Shown here: positions 1 through 10,714 of the stretch, in pieces
Layout: each line of letters starts with the position of its first letter
Numbering within the stretch: position 1 is the first letter of the stretch
Source of the DNA: Oxalobacteraceae bacterium
GTDB taxonomy: Bacteria; Pseudomonadota; Gammaproteobacteria; Burkholderiales; Burkholderiaceae_D
Assembly (NCBI GenBank): GCA_027486615.1
Contig: JAIXOW010000198.1
Location: forward strand, 1 to 46,870
Direction of reading: 5' to 3'
Length of the DNA: 46,870 nt
Position numbers and translations under genes: made by a program
Notes under the pieces: model-generated
Seen by the model: the letters and a program-made list of their open reading frames with translations, nothing else
Database searches by the model: none
What the model was told of the DNA's origin: nothing

Positions 1-17
1 CTATCCGTTTTGCTCAT
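1..17 (-). CDS. 5' end of a divergently transcribed gene truncated by the window edge (starts MSKTD...)
   Basis: Minus-strand ATG at 17-15 preceded by AGAGGA-like RBS (AAAGAGGAATTTTTATG), divergent to the LysR gene; only 5 codons visible. Confidence 0.4.
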
Positions 18-128
18 AAAAATTCCTCTTTAGTTGCGTAAGATTAATCATGACTAGGTATACTGTCCAATACCATTTTTATAGCTGACCATACCTTTTT
101 GATATGGACGACCCACCAAGGAGTGGAC

Positions 129-1058
129 ATGGATTTGCGACAAATGCGCTATTTTTTGGCTCTTGCTGAGGAGCGTAATTTCACTCGCGCCGCTGAGCGA
201 CTGCACATGGCGCAACCGCCTTTGACGCGCCAAATTCAAGCGCTGGAAGAAGAGCTGAACGCTGTTCTTTTTTTGCGCTCGAATAAAGGTGTGACGCTGA
301 CTGCAGCCGGACAGGCCTTGTTGGAAGAAGTACCGAACTTGCTGGCTTTGGCGCAGAGAGCGAAAGAGCGTACGCTGCTCGCTAGCGAAGGACACACGGG
401 GCAACTCGATGTAGGAATTTTTGGTTCCGGTGTGTTGGATGTGATTCCTCGTATCTTGGGTCGCTTTCATAGCGCACGACCCGAAGTGAAAATCGTTTTG
501 CATCAATTGACTAAGACTGAACAAATTGATGCCTTGCGCGAACGGCGCATTAGCGTAGGTTTTAACCGACTGATCCCACCTGAAGATGATTTGGTGGTGG
601 AGACTATTTTGCGCGAAGCGATGATGATTGCTTTGCCTGCTAAGCATCCTCTGTGCAAAAAGAAGGAAATCACTATTAAAGATTTGAGTTATCAACCTCT
701 GATCCTGTATCCGCGTCTGCCTATTGCAGGTTTGGCGCAACAAGTTATGCAAGCTTTTGTGCGAGATCAGGCTGTGCTGCGTGTTGAACAAGAAGTCGAA
801 GATGTACTCACTGCCATCGCATTGGTTGCGGGTGGCTTTGGTGTATGTGTAACCACAGCATCCTCGGCTAGTCTGCGACTGCCAGGTGTGGTGTACCGTC
901 CCCTGATCAGTAACCATCTTCGTGAAATAGAATTAAGCTGTCTGTATCGACAGTCTGATGAATCGCCAGTATTGGCAGCGTTTATTTCTGTTGTGCGCGC
1001 ATTCTCACTAGACTCAACTACGTCAGTGACGCAGTCGAGTCGCAAGCGAAGAACTTAA
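129..1058 (+). CDS. LysR-family transcriptional regulator
   Basis: N-terminal HTH MDLRQMRYFLALAEERNFTRAAERLHMAQPPLTRQIQALEEEL; start at 129 preferred over the 99 start of the ORF track. Confidence 0.9.
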   Translation: MDLRQMRYFLALAEERNFTRAAERLHMAQPPLTRQIQALEEELNAVLFLRSNKGVTLTAAGQALLEEVPNLLALAQRAKERTLLASEGHTGQLDVGIFGSGVLDVIPRILGRFHSARPEVKIVLHQLTKTEQIDALRERRISVGFNRLIPPEDDLVVETILREAMMIALPAKHPLCKKKEITIKDLSYQPLILYPRLPIAGLAQQVMQAFVRDQAVLRVEQEVEDVLTAIALVAGGFGVCVTTASSASLRLPGVVYRPLISNHLREIELSCLYRQSDESPVLAAFISVVRAFSLDSTTSVTQSSRKRRT

Positions 1059-1065
1059 TGCAGCA

Positions 1066-2010
1066 TCAGGTATAAACATCGGTGAAGGTAGGTACTGCAT
1101 CGCCGGTATGATAGAAAATACCAGTCCACAGTTTATCTTCAGTCCAAGTAGTAACAGGACGATCTGGTTGTGACAGATAACCTAAACCTGCAAAGGTTTC
1201 ATTACGATTACCACTAGGATCAAAGAAGTAAATCGTTTCACCACGTGTGATGCCATGACGAGTTGGTGCCACATCGATTTTGACTTTTTTCTTCGCCATG
1301 ATGTCGGCAGCTTTTAAAATATCGTGCCATGAATCGAGGAAGAAGGACACATGATGGAAGCCTGATTTAGGTGCACCCACGAAAGCGATGTCATGTGGTG
1401 TGCTGGTACGTGCAAGCCAAGTCGCTGCTTGAATAACACCACCTGGACCAACCATCACTTGTTCGACTAAATAAAAATCTAAGGCCTTGCACAAGAACTC
1501 GGTGTTTTCTGCAACAGTATTTACACCCGTTTCAGGATTGAGTTCACACATTAAGAGTACGTGATCAACCCAGTGCGCACCTGCACCCGTGAGGTTGTCT
1601 GGCCAAGGATCAGGATTGGTGCTACCTACTTCGGTACCCACAAATTCTTTTTGCGCAAACAAACGCATTTCATGACCGCTAGGTAGTTTGAATTGCAGCA
1701 TACGGCCAGTTGCAGGCAATGCGCCTTCAGCTAATTCAGTTACCTTTACACCGTATGCTTCTATGCGTTGTTTTAAATCGTTTAAGTCGCTATCTTTTTC
1801 CACTTTATAAGCAACGTGATTTAAACCAGCTTGATCCGATGGTGTGAGTATGATGGAGTAACGATCCCATTCATCCCAGCATTTCAAATACACATTACCT
1901 GATTTATCTTCCATCGTTACTTTCATGCCCAGCACTTCTGTGTAGTGCTTGACTGCGGCTGCCATGTCCATCACTTTGATACTGGCGTGCCCTATGCGCA
2001 TCACTCCCAT
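1066..2010 (-). CDS. dmpB: Catechol 2,3-dioxygenase (extradiol type I)
   Basis: Two vicinal-oxygen-chelate repeats; candidate Fe ligands in [19 protein letters not shown] and [11 protein letters not shown]. Confidence 0.92.
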   Translation of the reverse strand: MGVMRIGHASIKVMDMAAAVKHYTEVLGMKVTMEDKSGNVYLKCWDEWDRYSIILTPSDQAGLNHVAYKVEKDSDLNDLKQRIEAYGVKVTELAEGALPATGRMLQFKLPSGHEMRLFAQKEFVGTEVGSTNPDPWPDNLTGAGAHWVDHVLLMCELNPETGVNTVAENTEFLCKALDFYLVEQVMVGPGGVIQAATWLARTSTPHDIAFVGAPKSGFHHVSFFLDSWHDILKAADIMAKKKVKIDVAPTRHGITRGETIYFFDPSGNRNETFAGLGYLSQPDRPVTTWTEDKLWTGIFYHTGDAVPTFTDVYT

Positions 2011-2024
2011 TTTTGTCTCCTTAT

Positions 2025-2384
2025 TTATTTCGTTATTGCAGGTGGGGTGGCCTGCCCGGGAAACCCCTTAGAAAACGGTTTAATCATCTTGCCTGCTACT
2101 TCAAGCTTCACCTCGCACGTTGGCCCTACTCTGCAAGCCAACGTATAGCCTTGTGCCTCTTCAGATTCAGTTACATGAGCACGACTGACTGGGCCTAATA
2201 CTTCTGTCTTGCCTTGTAATATGCGAACCTTACATACACCACAACCACCATTCACACATCCAACTGGTATACCTTTACGACCTAAACGCAGCATGCCCTT
2301 TAACAAGCTCTCACCGACTGCACAGGGATAACATTCACCTGTTTGTTCTATCGTGACTTGCACTTTAGGACGAAAATCAAACAT
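2025..2384 (-). CDS. dmpQ: 2Fe-2S ferredoxin, XylT/DmpQ type
   Basis: [16 protein letters not shown] plant-type [2Fe-2S] motif, directly upstream of the catechol dioxygenase. Confidence 0.88.
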   Translation of the reverse strand: MFDFRPKVQVTIEQTGECYPCAVGESLLKGMLRLGRKGIPVGCVNGGCGVCKVRILQGKTEVLGPVSRAHVTESEEAQGYTLACRVGPTCEVKLEVAGKMIKPFSKGFPGQATPPAITK

Positions 2385-2393
2385 AGCTATTGC

Positions 2394-3452
2394 TTACACG
2401 CGTTTAAAGAATGCACTACGTGGTTTAGAAGCATCGGCTGCGGTAATAAATTTTTCAGCATAGATATCACGTTCATATAAACGACCTTGCATCAAAGTCG
2501 ATAAACACGCTTCTATCATGACTGGTGGTCCACATAGATAAGCTTTGTGTCCAGAAAAATCACCATTGAAATGTTCTTTGGCAGCGTCATGTACAAAACC
2601 TTTGAGACCATCAAAGCCTGTGGCATCTTCACTCAATGCAGGAACATAATGAAAATTCTTATGTTGTTGAGCAAGCGCTTTAAATTCTGCGTCGTAGTAC
2701 AACTCAGCCAGATGTCGTTGGCCATAAATAAGCGTGATCTCTTGTTGCGATCCTTGCGCTAATAAATCCAAAATCATAGAACGTGGACTGGATAGACCCG
2801 AACCACCTGCCATAAAGATAATGGGTTCTTTTTCTGAACTGCGTACAAAGAAACGTCCATAAGGACCAGATACACGTAGCTTGTCGCCTACTTTTAATTG
2901 ATTGTGTAAATAAGCAGTACCAGACCCGCCTTCTACAATACGTACGTTAATTTCTAATTCACCATTACGTGCAATTTCTTCTGGTGCGTTGGCTATAGAA
3001 AATGGACGACCACCTTCTACACCTGGCATGATGAGTTGGACATATTGTCCTGCCTGAAAATCTATCGTTCTATCTAGCTTTAACCAAATACCTTTGATAG
3101 TAGGCGTGAGCGTTTCTATACGACTGACGACGGTATCGAAATCTTCTACAGGGATAATGCGTGCATCAGGCTCATCATCAATATCGGCTTCAACCGTTAC
3201 ATCGCTTTCTAAGGTGGCGCAACAGGCTAATGTTTTACCTTCATCACGTTCAAAATCCATTAACGCAAAAGGATTAGAGACGCCATGATCGACATTGCCA
3301 CCTAAGACTTGTACTTTGCAAGTGCCACACAAACCATGACCACAAGCATGCGGAATATAAATACCTTGACGTAATGCTGCATCAAGTATGGTTTGACCTT
3401 CTTCAACTTCGATGGTCGCGCCTAAGGGTTCAATAGTAAGTTGCGAAGACAT
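2394..3452 (-). CDS. dmpP: Phenol hydroxylase reductase (P5; FAD/2Fe-2S)
   Basis: N-terminal ACGHGLCGTCKVQ ferredoxin domain, RPFSIAN FAD motif, GGSGLSSPRSM NAD-binding motif. Confidence 0.93.
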   Translation of the reverse strand: MSSQLTIEPLGATIEVEEGQTILDAALRQGIYIPHACGHGLCGTCKVQVLGGNVDHGVSNPFALMDFERDEGKTLACCATLESDVTVEADIDDEPDARIIPVEDFDTVVSRIETLTPTIKGIWLKLDRTIDFQAGQYVQLIMPGVEGGRPFSIANAPEEIARNGELEINVRIVEGGSGTAYLHNQLKVGDKLRVSGPYGRFFVRSSEKEPIIFMAGGSGLSSPRSMILDLLAQGSQQEITLIYGQRHLAELYYDAEFKALAQQHKNFHYVPALSEDATGFDGLKGFVHDAAKEHFNGDFSGHKAYLCGPPVMIEACLSTLMQGRLYERDIYAEKFITAADASKPRSAFFKRV

Positions 3453-3476
3453 GATGTGAATGTAATGTCAGACGGT

Positions 3477-3872
3477 TTAAAAAGCTTGTTTACCTTCACC
3501 AGCAGAAGCACGACTACCTTCTAATGCAGGTGTACGAAAACGAATGAGTGATTTATGAGCTAGTCCATGATGTTCTAATGACTTACCCACATCCGGTATG
3601 AAACGCGTATCCGAGTTAAACCACTGAGTACGCTTCCAATCGATATCTTCAAACTCAGGATGTTCGCCATAAAGTTCAGGCAATACATCGCGAATCAAAG
3701 CACCAAAAGGCAAGGTCGGTGGCAAGGGCACACATAAGGGTGCCGCAAACATTAAATGATTTTCCCAACAGAGATAAATCAAACGTTTGCCATGAAATAG
3801 ATTTTCTCCATCTTGCTGATGCAACGGATACTCACCTATGCTTACCATCAAATCCTTGCCAGTTGCCTGCAT
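3477..3872 (-). CDS. dmpO: Phenol hydroxylase P4 subunit (DmpO), second copy (O2)
   Basis: LPELYGEHPEF..DWKRTQWFNSD..HKSLIRFRTPALEG; start placed at MQATGKDLM (3872), just after the dmpN stop; the ORF track extends to 3914. Confidence 0.88.
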   Translation of the reverse strand: MQATGKDLMVSIGEYPLHQQDGENLFHGKRLIYLCWENHLMFAAPLCVPLPPTLPFGALIRDVLPELYGEHPEFEDIDWKRTQWFNSDTRFIPDVGKSLEHHGLAHKSLIRFRTPALEGSRASAGEGKQAF

Positions 3873-3874
3873 GA

Positions 3875-5446
3875 TTACTCTCCGTGTCCTTGTGGCTTCA
3901 TACGACCACTCCATTGTCTGAAGTGTTGACGATCTTCGCTGGAAGAAAATTCGCCATTATCTTCACCACCATTAATGCCGTAGTAGCGAATTACTTCACG
4001 TACTGGACTATCGCCTGGTGATGCAGGATTGATTTCATCTGGGTAGCAAGAGCCTTGATAAATTTGATGCACAGGTATCCATGCTTGCACATATTTTTTG
4101 GGCTCATGCTCGAAGATCTCTTTGCAATGATCACTACAGAAGTGATACTTCATACCGTGATAGGTCGTCTCGCGCAGAGCGATTTCTGTTGCATCACCTG
4201 GCTCAGTAAACAGAGTTGGTACCTGACATACCTGACACAACATAGGCAGAATCTGGTTATACCAACGGCCTTCTTTACCTTCAGCTTGCTCGCCCCAATG
4301 CTCTAGGCGCGCACGATAATGACGTTGGAAAGTGTCTGGATATTTGCTCGACAACCAATCCAATTCATCTTTACTAGGAATCCATGTATGGAATGCAGCA
4401 GCATGACCATATTGATAGAAGGTTGCCCATGCTTGATGGCTGATGTGATCTTTACCTTCGCAAGCATCTTCCCAACCTTTAGGCTTACGAATACCGTAAC
4501 GCGCTAAATCAGCAAACAATGCACCACCGTTAGATTCCGCATACATTTCCCATGCTTCTTTCCAACTCATGACACGCTTAGGCAGCATGTAGTCTTGCAT
4601 CATGGCGACTAAGGTTAATAAACGATAACCACGCCAGAACCATTTATCCATCCAACGTTGAACGATAGGCACATTGCCTGGATCTTGTTCCAACATGAAT
4701 TTAATACACTCAATACCGAGTGTCATGTGACGTGATTCATCTGACTGTGCAGAGAAACCGAATGTCACAGTTGATAAGTCACCGTTATGTGCAGCGCCAC
4801 TCATGAACGGAACGAATAATAAATTCGTCAGTACATATTCGAATGAAAAACTAACCGCTGTTAAGAATTCAAATGGACCACCTGAGTAAGCATCTTCAAA
4901 GAAGCTCTTAGGTACAGACAGATACCAAACATTATCAAACCAGTGATTGGCATTGTGCATGCCGTTGTAATACTTGTTGTAATGCGAAATCGCATGCGTT
5001 TCTGTTTGGAAGTGACGCAATTCATCCACTGCTTGCATTTGTGATGCAACACGTGCACCAGCGCCAGTGAATTGACGACCTGCATGAGCAAAGCCACGAT
5101 GTGCGTAATACTCTAGTGGCGTCACACCTTGGATAAAGAGTTTCAACGCATTGATATAACGCGCATCAGTTACACCTAATTCACCATGACTTTGTGCAAA
5201 GGCTTCAATCACGGCATAGAGTTTTTTCTCTTTCTCTGCCTGATATTTCCAGTAAGCGTCCATGGTGAGACGGAATGGATCTTCCCATTTATCCCAGTCA
5301 TGAATTTTTATGCCTTCGTATTTATCGTAGGGAAAAACTTTATCCATAGGCTGATAAGTAGTGTCCCAATGCAGACCACGCGTCATGGCTGCATAACGCT
5401 CTTTCAAACCTAACTTCTTTTTTACGACTCTTGTATCCATCTTCAA
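3875..5446 (-). CDS. dmpN: Phenol hydroxylase large oxygenase subunit P3 (DmpN), second copy (N2), diiron ligands intact
   Basis: Diiron motifs LEYYAHR, VDELRHF, FSFEYVLTN, SDESRHM; C-terminal zinc-type CQVC...CSDHC. Confidence 0.95.
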   Translation of the reverse strand: MKMDTRVVKKKLGLKERYAAMTRGLHWDTTYQPMDKVFPYDKYEGIKIHDWDKWEDPFRLTMDAYWKYQAEKEKKLYAVIEAFAQSHGELGVTDARYINALKLFIQGVTPLEYYAHRGFAHAGRQFTGAGARVASQMQAVDELRHFQTETHAISHYNKYYNGMHNANHWFDNVWYLSVPKSFFEDAYSGGPFEFLTAVSFSFEYVLTNLLFVPFMSGAAHNGDLSTVTFGFSAQSDESRHMTLGIECIKFMLEQDPGNVPIVQRWMDKWFWRGYRLLTLVAMMQDYMLPKRVMSWKEAWEMYAESNGGALFADLARYGIRKPKGWEDACEGKDHISHQAWATFYQYGHAAAFHTWIPSKDELDWLSSKYPDTFQRHYRARLEHWGEQAEGKEGRWYNQILPMLCQVCQVPTLFTEPGDATEIALRETTYHGMKYHFCSDHCKEIFEHEPKKYVQAWIPVHQIYQGSCYPDEINPASPGDSPVREVIRYYGINGGEDNGEFSSSEDRQHFRQWSGRMKPQGHGE

Positions 5447-5484
5447 TCTCCTGATCAGGGGGGTTGTTCTCGTTATAAATTCTA

Positions 5485-6252
5485 TTAAAGTCCGACTGAC
5501 TCACGACCACTCACTGGGAAGTAAGCGCGATGCAAAATATCTGGATCATCACGCAACTTACCTGGCTCACCGTCGTATGAAACACTACCTCGCGACATCA
5601 CATAAACATGATGGGCAAGTGCTAAAGCTAATTGCGTAAATTGTTCAATCAATAAAACACCGATACCACTGGCAGCAATTCTACGAATCACAGGTACTAA
5701 ACGCGCAACAATCGTGGGCGCTAGACCAAACGATAATTCATCAATGACTAAGAAGCGTGGAGTCACGATGAGTGCTTGAGCAATCGCCACCATTTGTTGT
5801 TGACCACCAGAGAGATCTCCAGCAGCTTGTTGCAATTTCTCTTTTAATTCTGGAAACAATTCAACGGTGCGCTCTATTGATGCATTGACCTCACCACGCG
5901 ACAAACTGCCGCCTGCGACTAGTAAGTTATCACGCACTGTTAATTCGCGCAGAACCTGATGGCCTTCGGGCACGGTGGCCACACCACGACGGCGAATTTC
6001 ATCTGCATCCATGCCAACCATGTCCACACCATCTAACCAAATCTCACCGAACGCAGGCTCAATCACACCTGAGATGCCTAACACCGTACTTGTTTTACCA
6101 GCGCCATTTGCACCCATCAATGCGGTAATTGAAGCAGGTGCAATGCTTAATTCAATCGCCTGGGTAACTGGCTTAGTACCACGCACCATCACTAGATTTT
6201 TAATCTCGAGACGATCATGACGTAAATTAGCAGGAGGAATTTTTGCACTCAT
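5485..6252 (-). CDS. livF: Branched-chain amino acid-type ABC transporter ATP-binding protein
   Basis: Walker A GANGAGKT, signature LSGGQQQM, LivF-like size. Confidence 0.9.
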   Translation of the reverse strand: MSAKIPPANLRHDRLEIKNLVMVRGTKPVTQAIELSIAPASITALMGANGAGKTSTVLGISGVIEPAFGEIWLDGVDMVGMDADEIRRRGVATVPEGHQVLRELTVRDNLLVAGGSLSRGEVNASIERTVELFPELKEKLQQAAGDLSGGQQQMVAIAQALIVTPRFLVIDELSFGLAPTIVARLVPVIRRIAASGIGVLLIEQFTQLALALAHHVYVMSRGSVSYDGEPGKLRDDPDILHRAYFPVSGRESVGL

Positions 6253-6995
6253 GCTGCCGCCTCCAATTCATCAAAATTACCCAGATAAGCTTGTTGCACT
6301 TCTGGTTTTTTCAGTACTTCTAAAGTAGGACCTAAAGCAAGCAACTTACCAAAATCGAGCACCATAGTTTCATTACAGCAGGCAGAAATTAAATCAACGT
6401 CATGGTCAATTAAAAATACTTGCGATTTGCAATAACCCGGTATGCCACGTATTACTTTTTGCAGATGCTCAGATTCAGAACCACTCATACCTGCACCTGG
6501 TTCATCCAACATAACTAATTTAGGACTACCAATTAATGCTTTCGCGATTTCGGCAAGATGACGTTCTTCTGTAGACAAATCACTGCCACGGCGATTCAGT
6601 CTATGACTCAGTCCTACAAAATCAATTGCGCCATACACGGCTTTGCGTCTAGCTTCTCTATTCTCAAAAGTTGAATGATCTGCAATCGCTTCTACATTTT
6701 CTAATAGCGTTAAATCTTCAGCGATCTGATCGGTTTGAAAAGTACGACGTAAACCAAATTCTGCACGCTTATGCGCTGGTAAACCTGTAATCGTTTCACC
6801 ATTCACTTTTACCCAACCAGTCTTTGGCTCTACAAAGCCAGACATCACATTTAAGAGTGTGGTCTTACCTGCACCGTTCGGACCAATTAATCCTACGATG
6901 GGTTTAGTTAAGTTGACTGTTAAACCATCAATCGGTTTAACACCACCAAACTGCACACTCACATTATTAATTTCTATCATCGCTATCTTCCTCAA
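6249..6995 (-). CDS. livG: Branched-chain amino acid-type ABC transporter ATP-binding protein
   Basis: Walker A GPNGAGKTT, Walker B KLVMLDEPGAGM, LivG-like. Confidence 0.88.
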   Translation of the reverse strand: MRKIAMIEINNVSVQFGGVKPIDGLTVNLTKPIVGLIGPNGAGKTTLLNVMSGFVEPKTGWVKVNGETITGLPAHKRAEFGLRRTFQTDQIAEDLTLLENVEAIADHSTFENREARRKAVYGAIDFVGLSHRLNRRGSDLSTEERHLAEIAKALIGSPKLVMLDEPGAGMSGSESEHLQKVIRGIPGYCKSQVFLIDHDVDLISACCNETMVLDFGKLLALGPTLEVLKKPEVQQAYLGNFDELEAAA

Positions 6996-8477
6996 TCAGC
7001 GATAAGCCGCAAATGGTTTGGGATAGCGCTCATCTATGCGCTGACGTAAAGGCAGAATGGCTGGATACAAAGCTAATTCAATCAAGAAGCGAATCACAAT
7101 TGCACTCCAAATAATTGCTAAGGCAACGTTGTAATCCACATCAAACACACCCGATGCAACCCAACCTACAAAGTAACCAATGAAGAGCATATTCAGCGCA
7201 CGTTTTACTATGCGATGGTCAGGCATTAATCCGACTGCTTGCATCACTCTTGCAAGTCGCAATGAAATCGCAGCTTCCACATCTTCCGCAAAATCTTGTA
7301 CGCGCTTACCAAAGAAGCCTAGCAACATCCAGCACACACCAGGTATCGCTTGTCTGAATAAGAGTGCAATTAAGGCGATGAATAAAGCCCCAGCAAAACC
7401 AGCCACACCTAAATAAGAAGCGGTTATTGCCAGTCCAACTGAAATCACACCCCAGATCACAGAGCCTTCCACAATACGACTAATACGTACGAATTTATAA
7501 AAGTCTGCTAACTGTCCTGCTAAACCTTTACGGCCTTGTATGAGTGAGACTAATAAAGCAAAACCATAAAACGCATTAGCAAGATTACCGTCTACACCAT
7601 GATCATTCAGTAATGCAGGTAAAGCACGTATGAGTAAACCTGCAAACACAGCACCCATCCAATGATAAGCACCACCAACAATTGTGAGGGCATATAAAAG
7701 TATGGACTGACTAGTTGGGAAACCCGTGTTGTCTAACTGTCCGTTTAAGCCTGCCAGCAAACCACCTGCTAAACCTGCAAGTGCACCACCCATGGTGAAA
7801 GCTAATGCTTTGTAACGCACAACTGAAACACCGGCTGCAATCGCTGCTGCTTCACTCTTACGTATCAAACCCCATGCACGACCCGGTAAGGTTGCGCGTG
7901 ACCATTCGATTAAAGCCATACCGGCAGCTAACCAAAACATCACATAACGGAAGTAAGCAGTATCTGTTGTTGCTAATAGTGGTCGTTGAATTAATGCACG
8001 CTGACCATTGACTACATGACCTGTCCAACCTGGACCACCATCAGGAAAACCAATCACGTTCACAACGACTTGAACTGCTGCTGCAATCATTAACGTTAAC
8101 AATGCGAGATATAAACCGCGCATACGCAAAGCAGGTAAACCTAAAATCAAACCAAACAAACCTGCTATAACTGCACCTAGGATGAGAGCTAATTCAAACG
8201 GTAACGCAAGACCATGAATCAAGCGTAAGCAAAACCAACCACCTACACCTGTTAATGCAAATTGTGCCAATGACACCATACCTAACTGGCCATACAAGAG
8301 TGAGACTGTTCCTGCAACTAAGGTTAAGCAAGCAACGGTACTAAATGTATTCAACCAATACGCTGAAAACAGCATAGGTCCCAATAAGGCAACCACTAAA
8401 AAAGTGATCAGCATTGGTAGCACACGCTGAAATGGTGTGCCTGGTGGAATATCGGGTTTATCTTTATTACGTGCCAT
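6996..8477 (-). CDS. livM: Branched-chain amino acid-type ABC transporter permease with long hydrophobic C-terminal extension
   Basis: LivM core (YGQLGMVSLAQFALTGVGGW, GLPALRMRGLYLALLTL) plus C-terminal membrane extension; 493 aa. Confidence 0.85.
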   Translation of the reverse strand: MARNKDKPDIPPGTPFQRVLPMLITFLVVALLGPMLFSAYWLNTFSTVACLTLVAGTVSLLYGQLGMVSLAQFALTGVGGWFCLRLIHGLALPFELALILGAVIAGLFGLILGLPALRMRGLYLALLTLMIAAAVQVVVNVIGFPDGGPGWTGHVVNGQRALIQRPLLATTDTAYFRYVMFWLAAGMALIEWSRATLPGRAWGLIRKSEAAAIAAGVSVVRYKALAFTMGGALAGLAGGLLAGLNGQLDNTGFPTSQSILLYALTIVGGAYHWMGAVFAGLLIRALPALLNDHGVDGNLANAFYGFALLVSLIQGRKGLAGQLADFYKFVRISRIVEGSVIWGVISVGLAITASYLGVAGFAGALFIALIALLFRQAIPGVCWMLLGFFGKRVQDFAEDVEAAISLRLARVMQAVGLMPDHRIVKRALNMLFIGYFVGWVASGVFDVDYNVALAIIWSAIVIRFLIELALYPAILPLRQRIDERYPKPFAAYR

Positions 8478-8482
8478 CTCAT

Positions 8483-9367
8483 TTACTCCAAGTGGCTGTT
8501 ATCACGGGACAGGCCAATGCCATGACGCTGTTGCCATAACACGGCGAGAATAGCGACCACAAATGCTGTCGCTGATCCATAACGCTGAACTTCAGGGACT
8601 AAGTTAGCCATCGATTCAATCACACCGATAGCAATGCCACCTAATACGGTCGCAGTCAGAGAATTCATTCGTCCTACCATGGCAGCAGCCATTGCAGGGA
8701 TTACGAGAAAAGTTAATACGGTAGGATTTAATCGCACCATGTTGCCCATGAACAGACCACTAATGCCGGCTAATAAACCTGCAAGAGTCCAAGCCCATGT
8801 ATCTACATTTTTAATTCTTACACCTACCATTGCACTTAATGTGCGATTACTTTGCAGGGCGCGCATGCGCAAGCCCAAAGAAGTTTTTGCAAGTAACCAC
8901 AACATACCCACTGTCGCTGCTGCTGCAAACATCAGCGCTGCAACACGTGTATGAGAAATTAGGCGGCGGCCATCAAACTCTATGCCGCCGGAATCAGTCG
9001 GTAACACTAATCGACGAGGTTCATCACCCCAATACCACTGAGCGATACCCATAATCATTAAAGCAAAACCGAGTGTCGCCATTGCACGCACCACACGATC
9101 TTGATGTGTGAGTGAAGGTGCAATGAAACGACCATAGGCCCAGGAAAGAGTAGTTGCAGCACCTACACCTGCAACCCAACCCATCCAATCTTCATACTCC
9201 AGATCGATGACTTGCCAGCACACCATAGCGGCTAAACCACCAAGTGCACCATACGCAAAGTTCACCACACCGCTAGCGCGATATAACACCACCAGACCTA
9301 CACCTGATAATGCATACACCGCTCCAACGCTGATACCAACGACGAGGAAAGGAAGTAAGGATTCCAT
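8483..9367 (-). CDS. livH: Branched-chain amino acid-type ABC transporter permease
   Basis: GISVGAVYALSGVGLVVLYRASGVVNFAYGALG typical LivH N-terminus. Confidence 0.9.
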   Translation of the reverse strand: MESLLPFLVVGISVGAVYALSGVGLVVLYRASGVVNFAYGALGGLAAMVCWQVIDLEYEDWMGWVAGVGAATTLSWAYGRFIAPSLTHQDRVVRAMATLGFALMIMGIAQWYWGDEPRRLVLPTDSGGIEFDGRRLISHTRVAALMFAAAATVGMLWLLAKTSLGLRMRALQSNRTLSAMVGVRIKNVDTWAWTLAGLLAGISGLFMGNMVRLNPTVLTFLVIPAMAAAMVGRMNSLTATVLGGIAIGVIESMANLVPEVQRYGSATAFVVAILAVLWQQRHGIGLSRDNSHLE

Positions 9368-9408
9368 GTTTGACTCGGTTTACTTTAATTTATATCGCTT
9401 CTGATTAA

Positions 9409-10659
9409 TTAATTAACCAGACCGCCCTTAGCTTCGAGCTTCAATATATCTTCTAGCTCTGCATCTTTGGACTGATAGCACTCGCTCAAAGTTTTGAAAC
9501 CACCTTTAACTAATTGCGCAGCACGACCTTTGTGGTTAGCCTGATGACGCTCACCTGGTCCGAAGTACCAAGGTGCACACATCATGTCGGATTTCCATTT
9601 TTTGGTATTCACGATTGCTTGATAAGCTGATTTGCGATCGACATTACCTTTGATGCTTAACAGTGCGTCGGTCACAACACGTGCAGATAAATAACCAGCT
9701 TGTGAGAAGGTGTCACGTGGATCCTTCTTGTCGCCGTATTTTTCCATCACAGCTTTCCAGTTGGTGTTATCAGGACCAGTACCATCCATAGGCTCTAACT
9801 CCATATGTACATAGAGTTTGTCGTGCCAGTATTTACCAACTGCTTTAGGCATATCTACGTGATAAGCAGAAGTAGGCAGACCCCACTTTGCGCTCTTACC
9901 TAAATCCTGCTGTTCAGCTGCAGTCAAAATAGGCAGCATCATGCCGCGTGGCATACCGAGTACAACGCCTTCGCTTTTCGCTGCCGCTACTTGCAGTGCG
10001 ATTGCATTGCCATCGAGTTGGCCTGGATCGAAGATCACGGTTTTCACAGGGATGTTGTTGGCTTTACCGTAGGACTCAACACCACCACATACCCAGTCAC
10101 CAAAACCAGGAATGCCAGGCGCTACGCAGGTTAAGCTTTTCAACTTAAAGGTTTCAACAATGTACTGAGCTGCACCCAGTGTGGATTGACGTGGACCTTG
10201 ATTGAAAGAGATATAGTTTTTGCCGAAGAAGCAAGCACGCGGAACACCAACACCAGCTACTGAAGCAACACCTTCATCTACATATAGCTTGTTGTTAGCA
10301 CCGCACTCAACGAAACTGGAAGAACCAGCCATCGCTACTACTTTGGTGTCTTTAACTAATTTGTTTGCTGCTTGTGAAGCGACTTCAGGATTCCATGTGT
10401 CATCTTGAATGGTGTAAGCGATAGGACGGCCATTGATACCGCCGTTTGCGTTCACACATTTAAAATAAGCATCTGCTGCACGTGCGGAAGAAGAAAAGTC
10501 CTCTGGTCCGGTTTTACCAACGATTGCGCCGATTTGAATCGGTTCACCGCTGGCTTTTTTACCGTTACCTAAGCCACATTTATCTTGCGCCATTGCACCA
10601 CTAGCGACAAACGTCATTGCAATAACGAGTGCGCTACCAAGGTAGGTGGTCTTTTTCAT
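9409..10659 (-). CDS. Periplasmic substrate-binding protein of Liv-type ABC transporter
   Basis: Signal peptide (MKKTTYLGSALVIAMTFVASGAMAQ), PIQIGAIVGKTGPEDFSSSARAADAYFKCVNANGGINGR type-I PBP fold motif. Confidence 0.88.
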   Translation of the reverse strand: MKKTTYLGSALVIAMTFVASGAMAQDKCGLGNGKKASGEPIQIGAIVGKTGPEDFSSSARAADAYFKCVNANGGINGRPIAYTIQDDTWNPEVASQAANKLVKDTKVVAMAGSSSFVECGANNKLYVDEGVASVAGVGVPRACFFGKNYISFNQGPRQSTLGAAQYIVETFKLKSLTCVAPGIPGFGDWVCGGVESYGKANNIPVKTVIFDPGQLDGNAIALQVAAAKSEGVVLGMPRGMMLPILTAAEQQDLGKSAKWGLPTSAYHVDMPKAVGKYWHDKLYVHMELEPMDGTGPDNTNWKAVMEKYGDKKDPRDTFSQAGYLSARVVTDALLSIKGNVDRKSAYQAIVNTKKWKSDMMCAPWYFGPGERHQANHKGRAAQLVKGGFKTLSECYQSKDAELEDILKLEAKGGLVN

Positions 10660-10714
10660 CAGTTACTGTCTCCGTTTTAATTTTTTTAAAACCACGGTCC
10701 CACTTCACAACCCA

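Noticed and set aside
54-917. Long minus-strand ORF of 287 aa
   Set aside because: Antisense to a clear LysR gene; the translation is low-complexity (His/Gln/Ser rich) with no recognisable domain.
4861-5097. Alternative-frame ORF of 78 aa inside dmpN2
   Set aside because: Same-strand out-of-frame shadow of a strongly supported CDS.
5448-5460. CCTGATCAGG palindrome before dmpN2
   Set aside because: Short and overlapping the probable RBS region; not distinguishable from chance.
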